From Bacillus sp. V5-8f (GTDB taxonomy: Bacteria > Bacillota > Bacilli > Bacillales > DSM-1321): a stretch of DNA of 64,000 nt. The notes below the pieces were generated by a model. That model was given only the letters and a program-made list of their open reading frames with translations. It was not told where the DNA came from and did no database searches. Below are positions 17,809 to 25,696 of the stretch, in pieces. The translations under genes and the position numbers were made by a program. The first letter of the stretch is position 1. The number at the start of each line of letters is the position of its first letter. The stretch covers positions 1 to 64,000 of the forward strand of contig NZ_PGUW01000002.1 of assembly GCF_002863565.1 (NCBI RefSeq). The letters are read 5' to 3'.

Positions 17809-17924
17809 CTTAAAAACCAACAACTTTGTCCCGTTATTATTACCAAAATTCGAATAATAAAAATTTAAAAATCAGATTGTAAGATTTTAAAATTTTAGTG
17901 TAAAGAAAATAGATAAAATATACC

Positions 17925-17938
17925 TGTAAACGCTTTCA
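17925..17938 (+). promoter_or_regulatory. CcpA cre site
   Basis: The sequence TGTAAACGCTTTCA fits the catabolite-responsive element consensus at every position. It lies about 30 bases before the zinc alcohol dehydrogenase start and just after an AT-rich stretch with a -10-like GATAAAAT at 17912-17919. A site placed over or just after the promoter predicts repression by CcpA-HPr(Ser-P) when preferred sugars are present. Confidence 0.8.
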
Positions 17939-17967
17939 AAAAAAGAAGGTAGGTGATTTAATTAATT

Positions 17968-19065
17968 ATGATAAAAACGTCAGCAGCAATTACACACGGT
18001 AAGGGAGAACCCTTTAAAATCGAGGAAATAACAATTGATGACCCAAAAGCGGGAGAAGTTCTTGTCAGGATTATTGCATCAGGAATATGCCATACTGATT
18101 TGATTGTTAGGGACCAATACTATCCAGTGCCCCTTCCTGCGGTGTTAGGACACGAAGGTTCTGGAATTGTTGAAAAGGTGGGGCAAGGAGTTCATTCAGT
18201 ACAGCCTGGCGACCATGTGGTTTTATCCTACAGTTCATGTGGAGAATGCAATAATTGCCGGAGTGGGAATCCATATGGTTGTACTCAGTTTTTCACTCTT
18301 AATTTCACAGGTAAGATGGAGGACGGAACTAGCAGATTACATAAAAATGGAGAGGAATTGTCCAATTTCTTTGGCCAGTCTAGTTTCGCGTGTTATTCCG
18401 TAGTTTCTGAGAGAAATGTGGTAAAGGTTGATAAGGATGTACCTCTAGAATTATTAGGGCCCCTTGGGTGTGGAATTCAAACAGGCAGTGGGGCAGTTTT
18501 AAATAAGCTGCAACCTAGGGCCGGCTCTAGCATCGTCATTTTTGGTTGTGGTTCCGTAGGCTTAAGTGCTCTAATGGCTGCAAAAGTGGCCAGTTGTACA
18601 ACAATCATTGCTGTAGACCTCCAAAATAACCGCTTAGAACTTGCCAAGGAACTTGGCGCTACTCATACAATAAACCCAAAAGAAACTAATACACTTGATG
18701 AAATTCAAAGAATAACCGGTGGCGGTGTTGAATATTCCATTGAAACAACTAGCCGACCAGAAGTACTTCGCCAAGCCGTGGATTGCCTTGCTACTCTTGG
18801 AAAAGCTGTAGTGATCGGTGCCCCGCCTTTAGGCACTGAAGTAAATTTGGATGTAAATACGATCTTATTTGAAAGGTCAGTCACTGGTGTATTAATGGGT
18901 TCTGGCGTACCCCAGTTGTATATTCCTAAATTAATAAAGCTCTATCAACAAGGGCAATTTCCATTTGATAAATTAATAAAATTCTATAGGTTGGAAGAAA
19001 TAAATCAGGCCAGTGAAGACTCAGAAGCAGGGATTACAATTAAACCAGTAATTAAGATTGGTTAA
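17968..19065 (+). CDS. Zinc-dependent aryl-alcohol-type dehydrogenase
   Basis: A 365-residue medium-chain alcohol dehydrogenase. Catalytic zinc ligands are in CHTD and GHEGSG; the structural zinc uses the four cysteines of CGECNNCRSGNPYGC. The cofactor fold shows FGCGSVGLSA, and GCGIQTGSGAVLN is typical of benzyl/geraniol alcohol dehydrogenases (XylB, AreB, GeoA type). It probably oxidises a primary aromatic, allylic or cyclic alcohol to the aldehyde. The next gene encodes the matching aldehyde dehydrogenase 18 bases downstream. A cre site lies upstream. The ribosome-binding site (GAAGGTAGGTG) is rather far, about 14 bases, from the ATG. Confidence 0.9.
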   Translation: MIKTSAAITHGKGEPFKIEEITIDDPKAGEVLVRIIASGICHTDLIVRDQYYPVPLPAVLGHEGSGIVEKVGQGVHSVQPGDHVVLSYSSCGECNNCRSGNPYGCTQFFTLNFTGKMEDGTSRLHKNGEELSNFFGQSSFACYSVVSERNVVKVDKDVPLELLGPLGCGIQTGSGAVLNKLQPRAGSSIVIFGCGSVGLSALMAAKVASCTTIIAVDLQNNRLELAKELGATHTINPKETNTLDEIQRITGGGVEYSIETTSRPEVLRQAVDCLATLGKAVVIGAPPLGTEVNLDVNTILFERSVTGVLMGSGVPQLYIPKLIKLYQQGQFPFDKLIKFYRLEEINQASEDSEAGITIKPVIKIG

Positions 19066-19083
19066 ATTTAGGGAGGTATAGAA

Positions 19084-20556
19084 ATGACTGTAAAAACTAA
19101 TAAGTATGCAGAATGGAACAAATTAATGGTAGGCGGAAAATGGAGAGAAGGTTCCAGTGTAAAGTATTGCACGGTTACTAACCCGTTTAATGATGAGGTT
19201 ATAACAGAATTAAAGTATGCGAGTAAAGAAGATATCCACGAAGCCTACCAGGCGGCTGAAGAGGCCCAAAAAAGCTGGTCTAATTCAAATCCTTATGAAA
19301 GGATTGCCATCCTGGAAAAAGCGGCTCAGATTGTACAAGACAGAAAAGAAGAGTTAATCCAGCTTCTTGTGGAAGAAACTGGAAGCTCTCAATTAAAAGC
19401 GGCTGTTGAAGTGGATTGTGTTGTTGGCGACTTAAAGTTAGCCTCGACATTTCCAATGATGATGGGTGCAGATATTCGTCCGTCCGGGATACCGGGAAAA
19501 GAGAACAGGATTTATCGAGAGCCTGTCGGAGTTGTCGGGGCTATCACCCCGTGGAATTGGCCTTTTCATTTGACGATGCGTGTTGTGGCGCCAGCCATTG
19601 CAACTGGTAATGCCATTGTTATAAAGCCCGATTTCCAAACCCCTATTTCAGGTGGATTAATCATTGCTAAAATCTTTGAAGAAGCGGGACTTCCTAATGG
19701 ATTAATTCATGTTACAGTTGCCGATCTGGAGGAAATTGGCGATTATTTCGTGGAACATCCTGTGCCAAGCGTGATTTCATTTACTGGTTCAACGGCTGCA
19801 GGGCGACATGTTGGCTCTTTGGCAGTAAAACATGTAAAAAAACCGGCACTGGAACTTGGAGGAAACAATGCATTTATCGTTCTGGATGACGCCGATTTAG
19901 ATCAGGCAGTTTCAGCTGCAACCTTTGGAAAATATATGCATTCAGGCCAAATTTGTATAGCAATCAACCGGATAATCATCGATCGAAAATTATACGAGCC
20001 TTTCGTTCAAAAATTCCTGGAGAAGACGGCTCAGGTTAAAGTAGGTGACCCACGGAATAGCGATACAATTATTGGTCCTATGATTAATAGAAAGCAGGTA
20101 GAACGTGCGCTAAGCATTATTGAGAAAAGTAAGGAAGAGGGAGCCAGGGTTGTAAAGAAAGGAAATGTGAACGGAAATCTTATGGAGCCATTCGTTTTGG
20201 TGGATGTCAAGAATGATATGACCATTGCCCAAAATGAAATCTTCGCACCCGTTGCCTGTGTGATTCCAGTAGATGGTGAGGAAGAAGCTATAAGGGTAGC
20301 AAATGATTCTCCATTTGGTTTAAGTGGTGCTGTTTTTTCCGGTTCGATTGAGCGGGGAATTCAAGTCGCCAAACAAATTAAGACTGGAATGATCCATGTC
20401 AATGATCAAACAGTTAACGTGGAAACGAATATCCCATTTGGTGGTGAAAAAGCATCAGGGCTCGGCCGTTACTGTGGTGAATGGGCATTTGAAGAATTTA
20501 CAACTGTTAAATGGATATCCGTTCAAACACAACCGAGACAATACCCATTCTCATAA
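19084..20556 (+). CDS. Aldehyde dehydrogenase, benzaldehyde/vanillin dehydrogenase-like
   Basis: A 490-residue aldehyde dehydrogenase with catalytic Cys291 in SGQICIAIN, Glu in LELGGNNAF and cofactor segments TPWNWPFHL and SFTGSTAAG. The C-terminal region (VNVETNIPFGGEKASGLGRY) is typical of the benzaldehyde/vanillin dehydrogenase group. Placed directly after the aryl-alcohol-type dehydrogenase, it would convert the aldehyde to the acid, giving the carboxylate that ligases then activate. A terminator follows. Confidence 0.9.
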   Translation: MTVKTNKYAEWNKLMVGGKWREGSSVKYCTVTNPFNDEVITELKYASKEDIHEAYQAAEEAQKSWSNSNPYERIAILEKAAQIVQDRKEELIQLLVEETGSSQLKAAVEVDCVVGDLKLASTFPMMMGADIRPSGIPGKENRIYREPVGVVGAITPWNWPFHLTMRVVAPAIATGNAIVIKPDFQTPISGGLIIAKIFEEAGLPNGLIHVTVADLEEIGDYFVEHPVPSVISFTGSTAAGRHVGSLAVKHVKKPALELGGNNAFIVLDDADLDQAVSAATFGKYMHSGQICIAINRIIIDRKLYEPFVQKFLEKTAQVKVGDPRNSDTIIGPMINRKQVERALSIIEKSKEEGARVVKKGNVNGNLMEPFVLVDVKNDMTIAQNEIFAPVACVIPVDGEEEAIRVANDSPFGLSGAVFSGSIERGIQVAKQIKTGMIHVNDQTVNVETNIPFGGEKASGLGRYCGEWAFEEFTTVKWISVQTQPRQYPFS

Positions 20557-20566
20557 CTTTTATTTG

Positions 20567-20597
20567 GAGGGAACATTAGTATGTTTCCTCTTTTTAT
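20567..20597 (+). terminator. Rho-independent terminator
   Basis: GAGGGAACA (20567-20575) pairs with TGTTTCCTC (20582-20590), one G-T pair, and is followed by TTTTTATTT. It ends the alcohol/aldehyde dehydrogenase operon. Confidence 0.8.
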
Positions 20598-20914
20598 TTA
20601 TGAAATAGGTAGGCAGAAAAAAAGTATGTACGAAATGAATCCAGCCTTACGCAAATAATCTTGCGAACTTTAATGAATCCACACCGCATATTGATTGGGT
20701 TCAAAGAACATGATTAACACCGGAGGATTTATGCCATGTATAGGGAAATCAGTTATCTCATTACTTAAAACAAAGAGATTCCCCTCAACATATTGCTTAA
20801 AAGGATATGTCATTTTCATCCAATAAGGATGCAAGTAGGAAAGATTATCACGTAGCTTTATACAGTAGATTTAAAATATAAACATTTAATTCTTCTAAAA
20901 AAGGAGAGCGGAAA
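20598..20914. other. Intergenic region before the MaoC-like gene
   Basis: A 317-base region. It holds a partial dyad TTACGCAA-N6-TTGCGAAC (about 20648-20669), whose right half resembles the TTTGCGAAA repeats at 23530-23558, and a 31-codon ORF from 20732 with a GGAGGA site that I do not trust as a gene. No clear sigma-54 promoter is present. Confidence 0.35.
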
Positions 20915-21331
20915 ATGGTAATCAATGAAATTTTCACAGGACAAATTGCAAGGATTCAACGAACCTTTACAGAAAAAGATGTCAGCCTATGTAATGAATT
21001 AACAAGAGATTTTAGTTCAGTTTATCAGCCAGATGAAGATGTATGGAAGGCTTTTTATAAAAAACCGCTTGTACCTGGTTTATTAACAGAAGGATTAATT
21101 ACACAGGTGATTAGCGAAAAGCTGCCTGGTAGTGCTTGTATATTGGTGCAAAAGGAATTGGTTTTTTATCATCCAGTTCATGTTGGTGATGAAATCACAG
21201 CGGAACTGGAGGTGATTGATATTAATTTATCGAGGAACTGGGTAACCCAGAAAGTGACTTGTTACAATCAGGCAGGGAATGAAGTAGTTAAAGGACAAGT
21301 CGTGATTTTGATTTTTACAAATCAATGTTGA
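20915..21331 (+). CDS. MaoC/hot-dog-fold protein with altered active site
   Basis: A 138-residue single hot-dog domain resembling MaoC/PhaJ (R)-specific enoyl-CoA hydratases. The segment LVPGLLTEGLI matches the family's central helix region. In active hydratases the motif is D-F-N-P-x-H; here it reads DFSSVY, so the Asp (residue 32) is kept but the catalytic His is replaced by Tyr37. It may be an acyl-CoA-binding or thioesterase-like variant rather than a hydratase. It has an AAAGGAGAG ribosome-binding site and ends 12 bases before the sigma-54 regulator gene, so the two are co-transcribed. Confidence 0.75.
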   Translation: MVINEIFTGQIARIQRTFTEKDVSLCNELTRDFSSVYQPDEDVWKAFYKKPLVPGLLTEGLITQVISEKLPGSACILVQKELVFYHPVHVGDEITAELEVIDINLSRNWVTQKVTCYNQAGNEVVKGQVVILIFTNQC

Positions 21332-21343
21332 TGGGTGATGTAA

Positions 21344-22681
21344 ATGGAGAATGTTAAAAGTGTGCAAAAACAATTGGAAGATTGGGGTTACATTGTAGTT
21401 AAAGAAAATGGAACGATAAAGGAAGCTAGTGCTGATTTTTGCCGTCACTTTGATGTAAAGTCGTCTGAGTTGACTGGTACCTCCATCGTACAAATCATCC
21501 AGGGCATTTCTCCCATAAACTTATCCAAGGATTATGAATCAAAACCAGTCATGTCCGGGCTGATTAATGGCTTTTCCTGCTTAATTCGAGTATCTCGACA
21601 ATCTAGCCTTCTATTATTTCGAGTGATTTTAAGACAAGATGAAGTCGATCGTCAAGATATGATGTCCTTTATAAATACATTGAGCCCTCTAAGAGTAAAG
21701 AAAAAGTCCCAGAATACATCACGTTACAGCTTTGAAGAAATTATTGGCGAAAGCCAGGTAATCCATCATATAAAGGAATTGGCTGCGAGAATCGCTACGA
21801 GCAACTCAACAGTTCTTCTAACGGGTGATAGCGGTACAGGGAAAGAACTGTTTGCTCAGGCCATACACGGGCTAAGCAGCAGAAAAAACCACCCATTTAT
21901 TGCGGTTAATTGTGCTGCAATACCTGACGAGTTATTTGAATCAGAGCTTTTTGGATATGAATCAGGCGCATTCAGCGGGGCAAAAAGGGAAGGAAAGCCA
22001 GGTAAAATCGAATTAGCACAGAATGGGACTCTTTTTTTGGATGAAATTTCTGAACTCCCCTATCAAGCACAGGGAAAGCTATTGCGTGTGATTCAGGAAA
22101 GGGAGGTAGAACGGCTCGGGGGAACAGGGAGCAAAGTAGTTGATATCCGAATAATTGCTGCGACAAACCGCGACTTGAAAATTCTTGTGCAAGAAGGAAG
22201 GTTCCGCCAGGATTTGTTTTACCGTTTATTTGTATTTGAACTGAAAATTCCTTCCTTAAGACAACGCAGGGATGACATCCTGCCACTTGCTTATTATTTC
22301 ATTGATCATTTCAATGATGTTTTTCAAAAAAATGTAGAACAGATAGATCCAGGACTGAAAACATGGATTTATAATCAAGATTGGCCAGGGAATGTCCGCG
22401 AATTAAAATCATTTATTGAACGAGGGATGAATATGGTAGAAGGCCATTCCCTTTCATTGGAAAGTATGTATTTAAATACAACATACGTAGAAGCAGATAT
22501 TCAAGCCATAAAACAAGAAAGTACCTTTTCCAGTTTAGAGGAGGAAGTATGTAAGGCGTAAATTGCTGCGATTCAGAGGGCTTTAAGGGAATCAAATGGC
22601 AACCGTACACTCGCTGCCAGAAAACTTGGTATCCATTTAGCAAGCCTCTACCGGAAAATTGCTAAGTATAAGCTAACCTAA
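21344..22681 (+). pseudogene. Sigma-54 activator split by an in-frame stop before its DNA-binding domain
   Basis: The open part (21344-22561, 405 residues) has a PAS-like N-terminus and a full AAA+ sigma-54 activation domain: Walker A GDSGTGKE (161-168), Walker B FLDEIS (231-236) and the RNA-polymerase loop GAFSGA (208-213), a Ser variant of the usual GAFTGA. A TAA at 22559-22561 ends it at EEEVCKA. The same frame then continues for 39 codons to 22681 and encodes a clear Fis-type helix-turn-helix (RTLAARKLGIHLASLYRKI). One nonsense change thus separates activator and DNA-binding domain. It could be decay, a sequencing error, readthrough, or a truncated activator that works without DNA binding. 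The neighbouring sigma-54 promoter at 23597 is its likely target. Confidence 0.85.
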
Positions 22682-22750
22682 GGTTAGGGCTAGTTCAAAT
22701 TAATAAATTTGTATAGAAATAATATATGCCTAATGATAATGTGACAGTGC

Positions 22751-22776
22751 GGCTGCCAAAAAAGGCAGCCTTGATT
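22751..22776 (+). terminator. Terminator after the sigma-54 regulator
   Basis: GGCTGCC (22751-22757), six A, GGCAGCC (22764-22770) form a perfect seven-base-pair stem, followed by a weak TTGATT tract. It lies 70 bases beyond the helix-turn-helix extension. Confidence 0.6.
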
Positions 22777-22795
22777 GAAATGGCCCTCAATAAAA

Positions 22796-22817
22796 AACAG
22801 TCAGAAATCTGACTGTT
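22796..22817 (-). terminator. Terminator of the leftward secreted-protein gene
   Basis: AACAGTCAGA and TCTGACTGTT form a ten-base-pair dyad with almost no loop. On the minus strand it is followed by TTTTTTATT, a good terminator for the gene at 22831-23403. Confidence 0.75.
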
Positions 22818-22830
22818 AATAGACCTCTTT

Positions 22831-23403
22831 TTATAAATTGTCTATGTCTTTCCAGTTCAATGGTTCGACGTTATTTAAGTCCGCGTTTAGCGTTAAATCG
22901 TTTCCTGATGACTCCATTTGAATGTTTGATAAAGTACCAGATATTCTATCGAAAAGGGAATGACCTTCCAGAGCTCGGCTTACCTCAGCTTGGTTTTTTA
23001 CCACTACTGCATCCGCATTTGTACTATATCCATCAATTGATTCACTAAGATCTTTACGTTTCAAGAAAAATTGTCCAGTTTCAGGGTGATAGAATCCATT
23101 TACTTTGATATCATCTGTGAATGTAACCGTGGTAGTTGTTTCTCCTTTTTCAACAGATGCAACAGTCAAAGACCCAAGTTGTTCACCTTGTTCTAGCTGA
23201 TTTAAAACGTCACGATTGTTGTACATATAATCATTTTGATTGTCGATATGTTTATATTCGTGCCAAGGCTGGTGGTAGGAATAATAATTCCCTTCTTCCT
23301 GATATGATTCCACCTGCGCTCCTGCATAAGCAGGAACTGATGAGCCGATGAAAGTTGCCATAGCTATTCCTGCCACAATTTTTTTAAGCTTATATGTCTT
23401 CAT
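22831..23403 (-). CDS. Hypothetical secreted protein
   Basis: A 190-residue protein I do not recognise. It begins with a signal peptide (MKTYKLKKIVAGIAMATFIG, then a likely cleavage after AYA near residue 27), so it is exported. The mature part is hydrophilic, with a Tyr/His-rich stretch early on (YYSYHQPWHEYKH) and a more regular half from residue 70 that may form beta strands. No catalytic motif or anchor is seen. It is transcribed opposite to the catabolic genes around it and has its own terminator, so it is probably not part of that pathway. Confidence 0.75.
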   Translation of the reverse strand: MKTYKLKKIVAGIAMATFIGSSVPAYAGAQVESYQEEGNYYSYHQPWHEYKHIDNQNDYMYNNRDVLNQLEQGEQLGSLTVASVEKGETTTTVTFTDDIKVNGFYHPETGQFFLKRKDLSESIDGYSTNADAVVVKNQAEVSRALEGHSLFDRISGTLSNIQMESSGNDLTLNADLNNVEPLNWKDIDNL

Positions 23404-23507
23404 AATTAATCACTCCTTCTTTTATTAAATTTACGTTTATTGTCTTACTACCCGTTGATGATTTCTGAAAACGGATTTTACACACTTGGTAATAAATTGA
23501 ATAGCTT

Positions 23508-23558
23508 TTTCGCACTGATGCTTTGCAAATTTGCGAAAGAAATATCATTTTTGCGAAA
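23508..23558 (+). promoter_or_regulatory. Upstream activator repeats TTTGCGAAA
   Basis: Two exact copies of TTTGCGAAA lie at 23530-23538 and 23550-23558, exactly 20 bases (two helical turns) apart, and an inverted partial copy TTTCGCA lies at 23508-23514. They are 40-90 bases upstream of the sigma-54 promoter, the right distance for enhancer-binding activators of the NtrC class. Which activator binds them is not known; the broken one at 21344 is nearest. Confidence 0.65.
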
Positions 23559-23596
23559 AAAAAAGGTTGTCACCCATATACATAGACAGTTTCCAT

Positions 23597-23614
23597 TTGG
23601 CACACATCTTGCAT
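23597..23614 (+). promoter_or_regulatory. Sigma-54 (-24/-12) promoter
   Basis: TTGGCAC-N5-TTGCAT matches the sigma-54 consensus at all the conserved positions (TGGCAC at 23598-23603, TTGCAT at 23609-23614; GG and GC ten bases apart). The acyl-CoA dehydrogenase start lies 31 bases downstream, leaving space for transcription start and ribosome-binding site. It should drive the ring-cleavage operon. Confidence 0.9.
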
Positions 23615-23644
23615 TTTATCTATAACAAGGAGGGATCGCTACCG

Positions 23645-24799
23645 GTGTTAAATTTTTCTTTCGATGCAGAACAAGAATCTTTTCGAACTATGATAAAAGA
23701 ATTCTCATTACATGAGCTTCTTCCACTTTATACAAAGTGGGACAGGGAGCAAAAGCATCCCAGACATTTATGGAAAAAGCTTGGAGAACTTGGTGTGAAT
23801 GGACTACGGGTTCCCGAAGAGTATGGGGGGAGTGGTGCAGAATGTGTGACGGCTGGAATTGCAGCCGAAGAAATAGGCCGCGGAGATTTTAACTTGACGT
23901 ATGCCGTGATGCTAAATGCGCTCGTATCTGAGATTCTTGCAAACCATGCTACTGAGGAATTGAAAAAAACATGGCTTCCTGGAATTGCTAGCGGGGATAA
24001 AATTATGGGGATCGCCATAACGGAACCCGCAGCTGGAACTGATGCAGCCGGAATCCGGTCGACCGCTGTACATAAGGGAAACCATTATATTTTAAACGGA
24101 GAAAAGTCAGGCATTAGTGCTGCTACAATAGCAGATGCATTTATCGTTTTTGCCAAAACCGACCGGGAAGCGGGAAGCCGTGGCATTAGTGCTTTTGTCG
24201 TTCCTTCCGACCTTCCCGGCGTGGAGTGTAAAGGTTACGACGACATGGGAAATGTTCCAATCGGCAGGGGCTCGATTTATCTAAATGGAGTGGAAATTCC
24301 AGAAGGCAATATCATCGGGCTTGAAAATAAAGGGTTTGCCCAGGTGATGAACGGCTTTGATCTTAGCCGGCTGCTAATTGGATTGCAGTGTGTCGGAGCT
24401 GCTTTTCAGAGTTTGGATGAGACTATAGCACATGTGAAATCAAGACATGCTTTCGGGCAGCCGCTTGCGAAATTCCAGGGTGTGTCATTCCCGATTGTTA
24501 CCCATTATACCCAATTGGAACTAATCAAGTGGCAGGCCTATCGAGGACTGTGGCTTAGGGACCAGGGCAAGAAGCATACAAAAGAGGCCGCATCAGTGAA
24601 ATGGCTGGGTCCTAAGCTGAGCCAGGAAGCGATCCATGAATGTATGCTGTTAAACGGCCATTACGCCTATACAAAAGAAATGCCGATTGAACAAAGGCTG
24701 CGTGATGTCATTGGTTTGGAAATTGGTGATGGCACAGCCCAGGCTAATCAAATTGTCATCGCAAAAGAAATTATTGGGAAAGATTTTCGTTCCTATTAA
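23645..24799 (+). CDS. Acyl-CoA dehydrogenase, cyclohexanecarboxyl-CoA dehydrogenase-like
   Basis: A 384-residue flavin acyl-CoA dehydrogenase. Family motifs include EEYGGSG, the flavin/substrate segment ITEPAAGTDAAGIRSTA and RHAFGQPLAKFQ. The C-terminal motif reads LEIGDGTAQ: Asp362 sits where straight-chain acyl-CoA dehydrogenases often have the catalytic Glu of Y-E-G. GTG 23645 is chosen because AAGGAGGG lies ten bases upstream and the in-frame upstream codons overlap the sigma-54 promoter. It is the first gene of an operon with BadI-, AliA- and BadH-like genes, which suggests alpha,beta-dehydrogenation of a cyclohexanecarboxyl-CoA-type substrate (AliB role). Confidence 0.87.
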   Translation: MLNFSFDAEQESFRTMIKEFSLHELLPLYTKWDREQKHPRHLWKKLGELGVNGLRVPEEYGGSGAECVTAGIAAEEIGRGDFNLTYAVMLNALVSEILANHATEELKKTWLPGIASGDKIMGIAITEPAAGTDAAGIRSTAVHKGNHYILNGEKSGISAATIADAFIVFAKTDREAGSRGISAFVVPSDLPGVECKGYDDMGNVPIGRGSIYLNGVEIPEGNIIGLENKGFAQVMNGFDLSRLLIGLQCVGAAFQSLDETIAHVKSRHAFGQPLAKFQGVSFPIVTHYTQLELIKWQAYRGLWLRDQGKKHTKEAASVKWLGPKLSQEAIHECMLLNGHYAYTKEMPIEQRLRDVIGLEIGDGTAQANQIVIAKEIIGKDFRSY

Positions 24800-24865
24800 G
24801 TATGGAGGAGTTAATACATTTTAAGAGATATATATTTTTTTCATTAAGATAGGAGGAACTAAAGG

Positions 24866-25663
24866 ATGGAATTGACAGATGTTCTTTATAAAAAGGAAAA
24901 CGGAATGGCAATTATTACGATTAACCGTCCAGAAGTTTATAATGCTTTTCGGGCACAGACAGTAAGAGATTTAATATCGTGTTTCCGTGATGCGTGGGAT
25001 GATAATAGAATTGGCGTTGTAATCCTCACAGGAACTGGTGAAAAGGCTTTTTGTACAGGCGGAGATCAAAAGGAAAAAGGGGATAGTGGGTATGGTTCCA
25101 GCGGTGGATTAGGAAATGGCATCGGGTTAGAAGTGGAAGCGCTTCATCATGTTATTCGTGCTATTCCGAAGCCCGTTATAGCAGCGGTGAACGGATATGC
25201 GATTGGGGGCGGACATGTTCTTCATGTGATCTGTGATTTGACCATTGCATCTGAAAATGCCATCTTTGGACAAACCGGACCAAAAGTGGGGAGCTATGAT
25301 GCCGGATTTGGGTCTGCCTATCTTTCCAGAATTGTAGGGGAAAAGAAAGCTAGGGAAATCTGGTATTTATGTGAAAAATACTCAGCACAAGAAGCGAAAG
25401 AGATGGGTCTTGTCAATAAAATCGTTCCGCAGGAGGAATTGATGGATACAGCAAAAGAGTGGGCGGAAAAAATCCTTGAGAAGAGTCCTACTGCCATTCG
25501 CATGCTGAAATATTCTTTTAATGCCGATTCGGCAAACATTGAAGGAATTTCTCAGCTTTCTATGGGAAGCCTGGCAATGTTTTATAAGACGGAGGAATCG
25601 GCAGAAGGAAGAAACGCTTTTATTGAAAAACGGCCGGTCGACTTCAAGAAATTCAGGGCATAA
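24866..25663 (+). CDS. badI: MenB/BadI-type crotonase, probable 2-ketocyclohexanecarboxyl-CoA hydrolase
   Basis: A 265-residue crotonase of the MenB/BadI branch. The segments QTGPKVGSYDAGFGSAYL, REIWYLCEKYSAQEA and EGRNAFIEKRPVDF are diagnostic of this branch, which contains naphthoate synthase MenB and the ring-opening hydrolase BadI. A menaquinone role is unlikely because no other men genes are present and the neighbours are AliA-, AliB- and BadH-like. BadI hydrolyses the ring of 2-ketocyclohexanecarboxyl-CoA to pimelyl-CoA by a retro-Dieckmann-type step. The assignment to BadI rather than MenB rests on context. The ribosome-binding site is ATAGGAGGA. Confidence 0.82.
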   Translation: MELTDVLYKKENGMAIITINRPEVYNAFRAQTVRDLISCFRDAWDDNRIGVVILTGTGEKAFCTGGDQKEKGDSGYGSSGGLGNGIGLEVEALHHVIRAIPKPVIAAVNGYAIGGGHVLHVICDLTIASENAIFGQTGPKVGSYDAGFGSAYLSRIVGEKKAREIWYLCEKYSAQEAKEMGLVNKIVPQEELMDTAKEWAEKILEKSPTAIRMLKYSFNADSANIEGISQLSMGSLAMFYKTEESAEGRNAFIEKRPVDFKKFRA

Positions 25664-25696
25664 ATGGCTGTACCCATTTTAAGGAGGTAGAAGCTG

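Noticed and set aside
20732-20827. A 31-codon ORF with a GGAGGA site before the MaoC-like gene
   Set aside because: Product has no recognisable feature and the region is an untranslated leader by position; too short to support without conservation data.
24866-25663. menB (naphthoate synthase) of menaquinone synthesis
   Set aside because: Sequence alone would allow it, but the operon encodes AliA-, AliB- and BadH-like enzymes and no other men genes.
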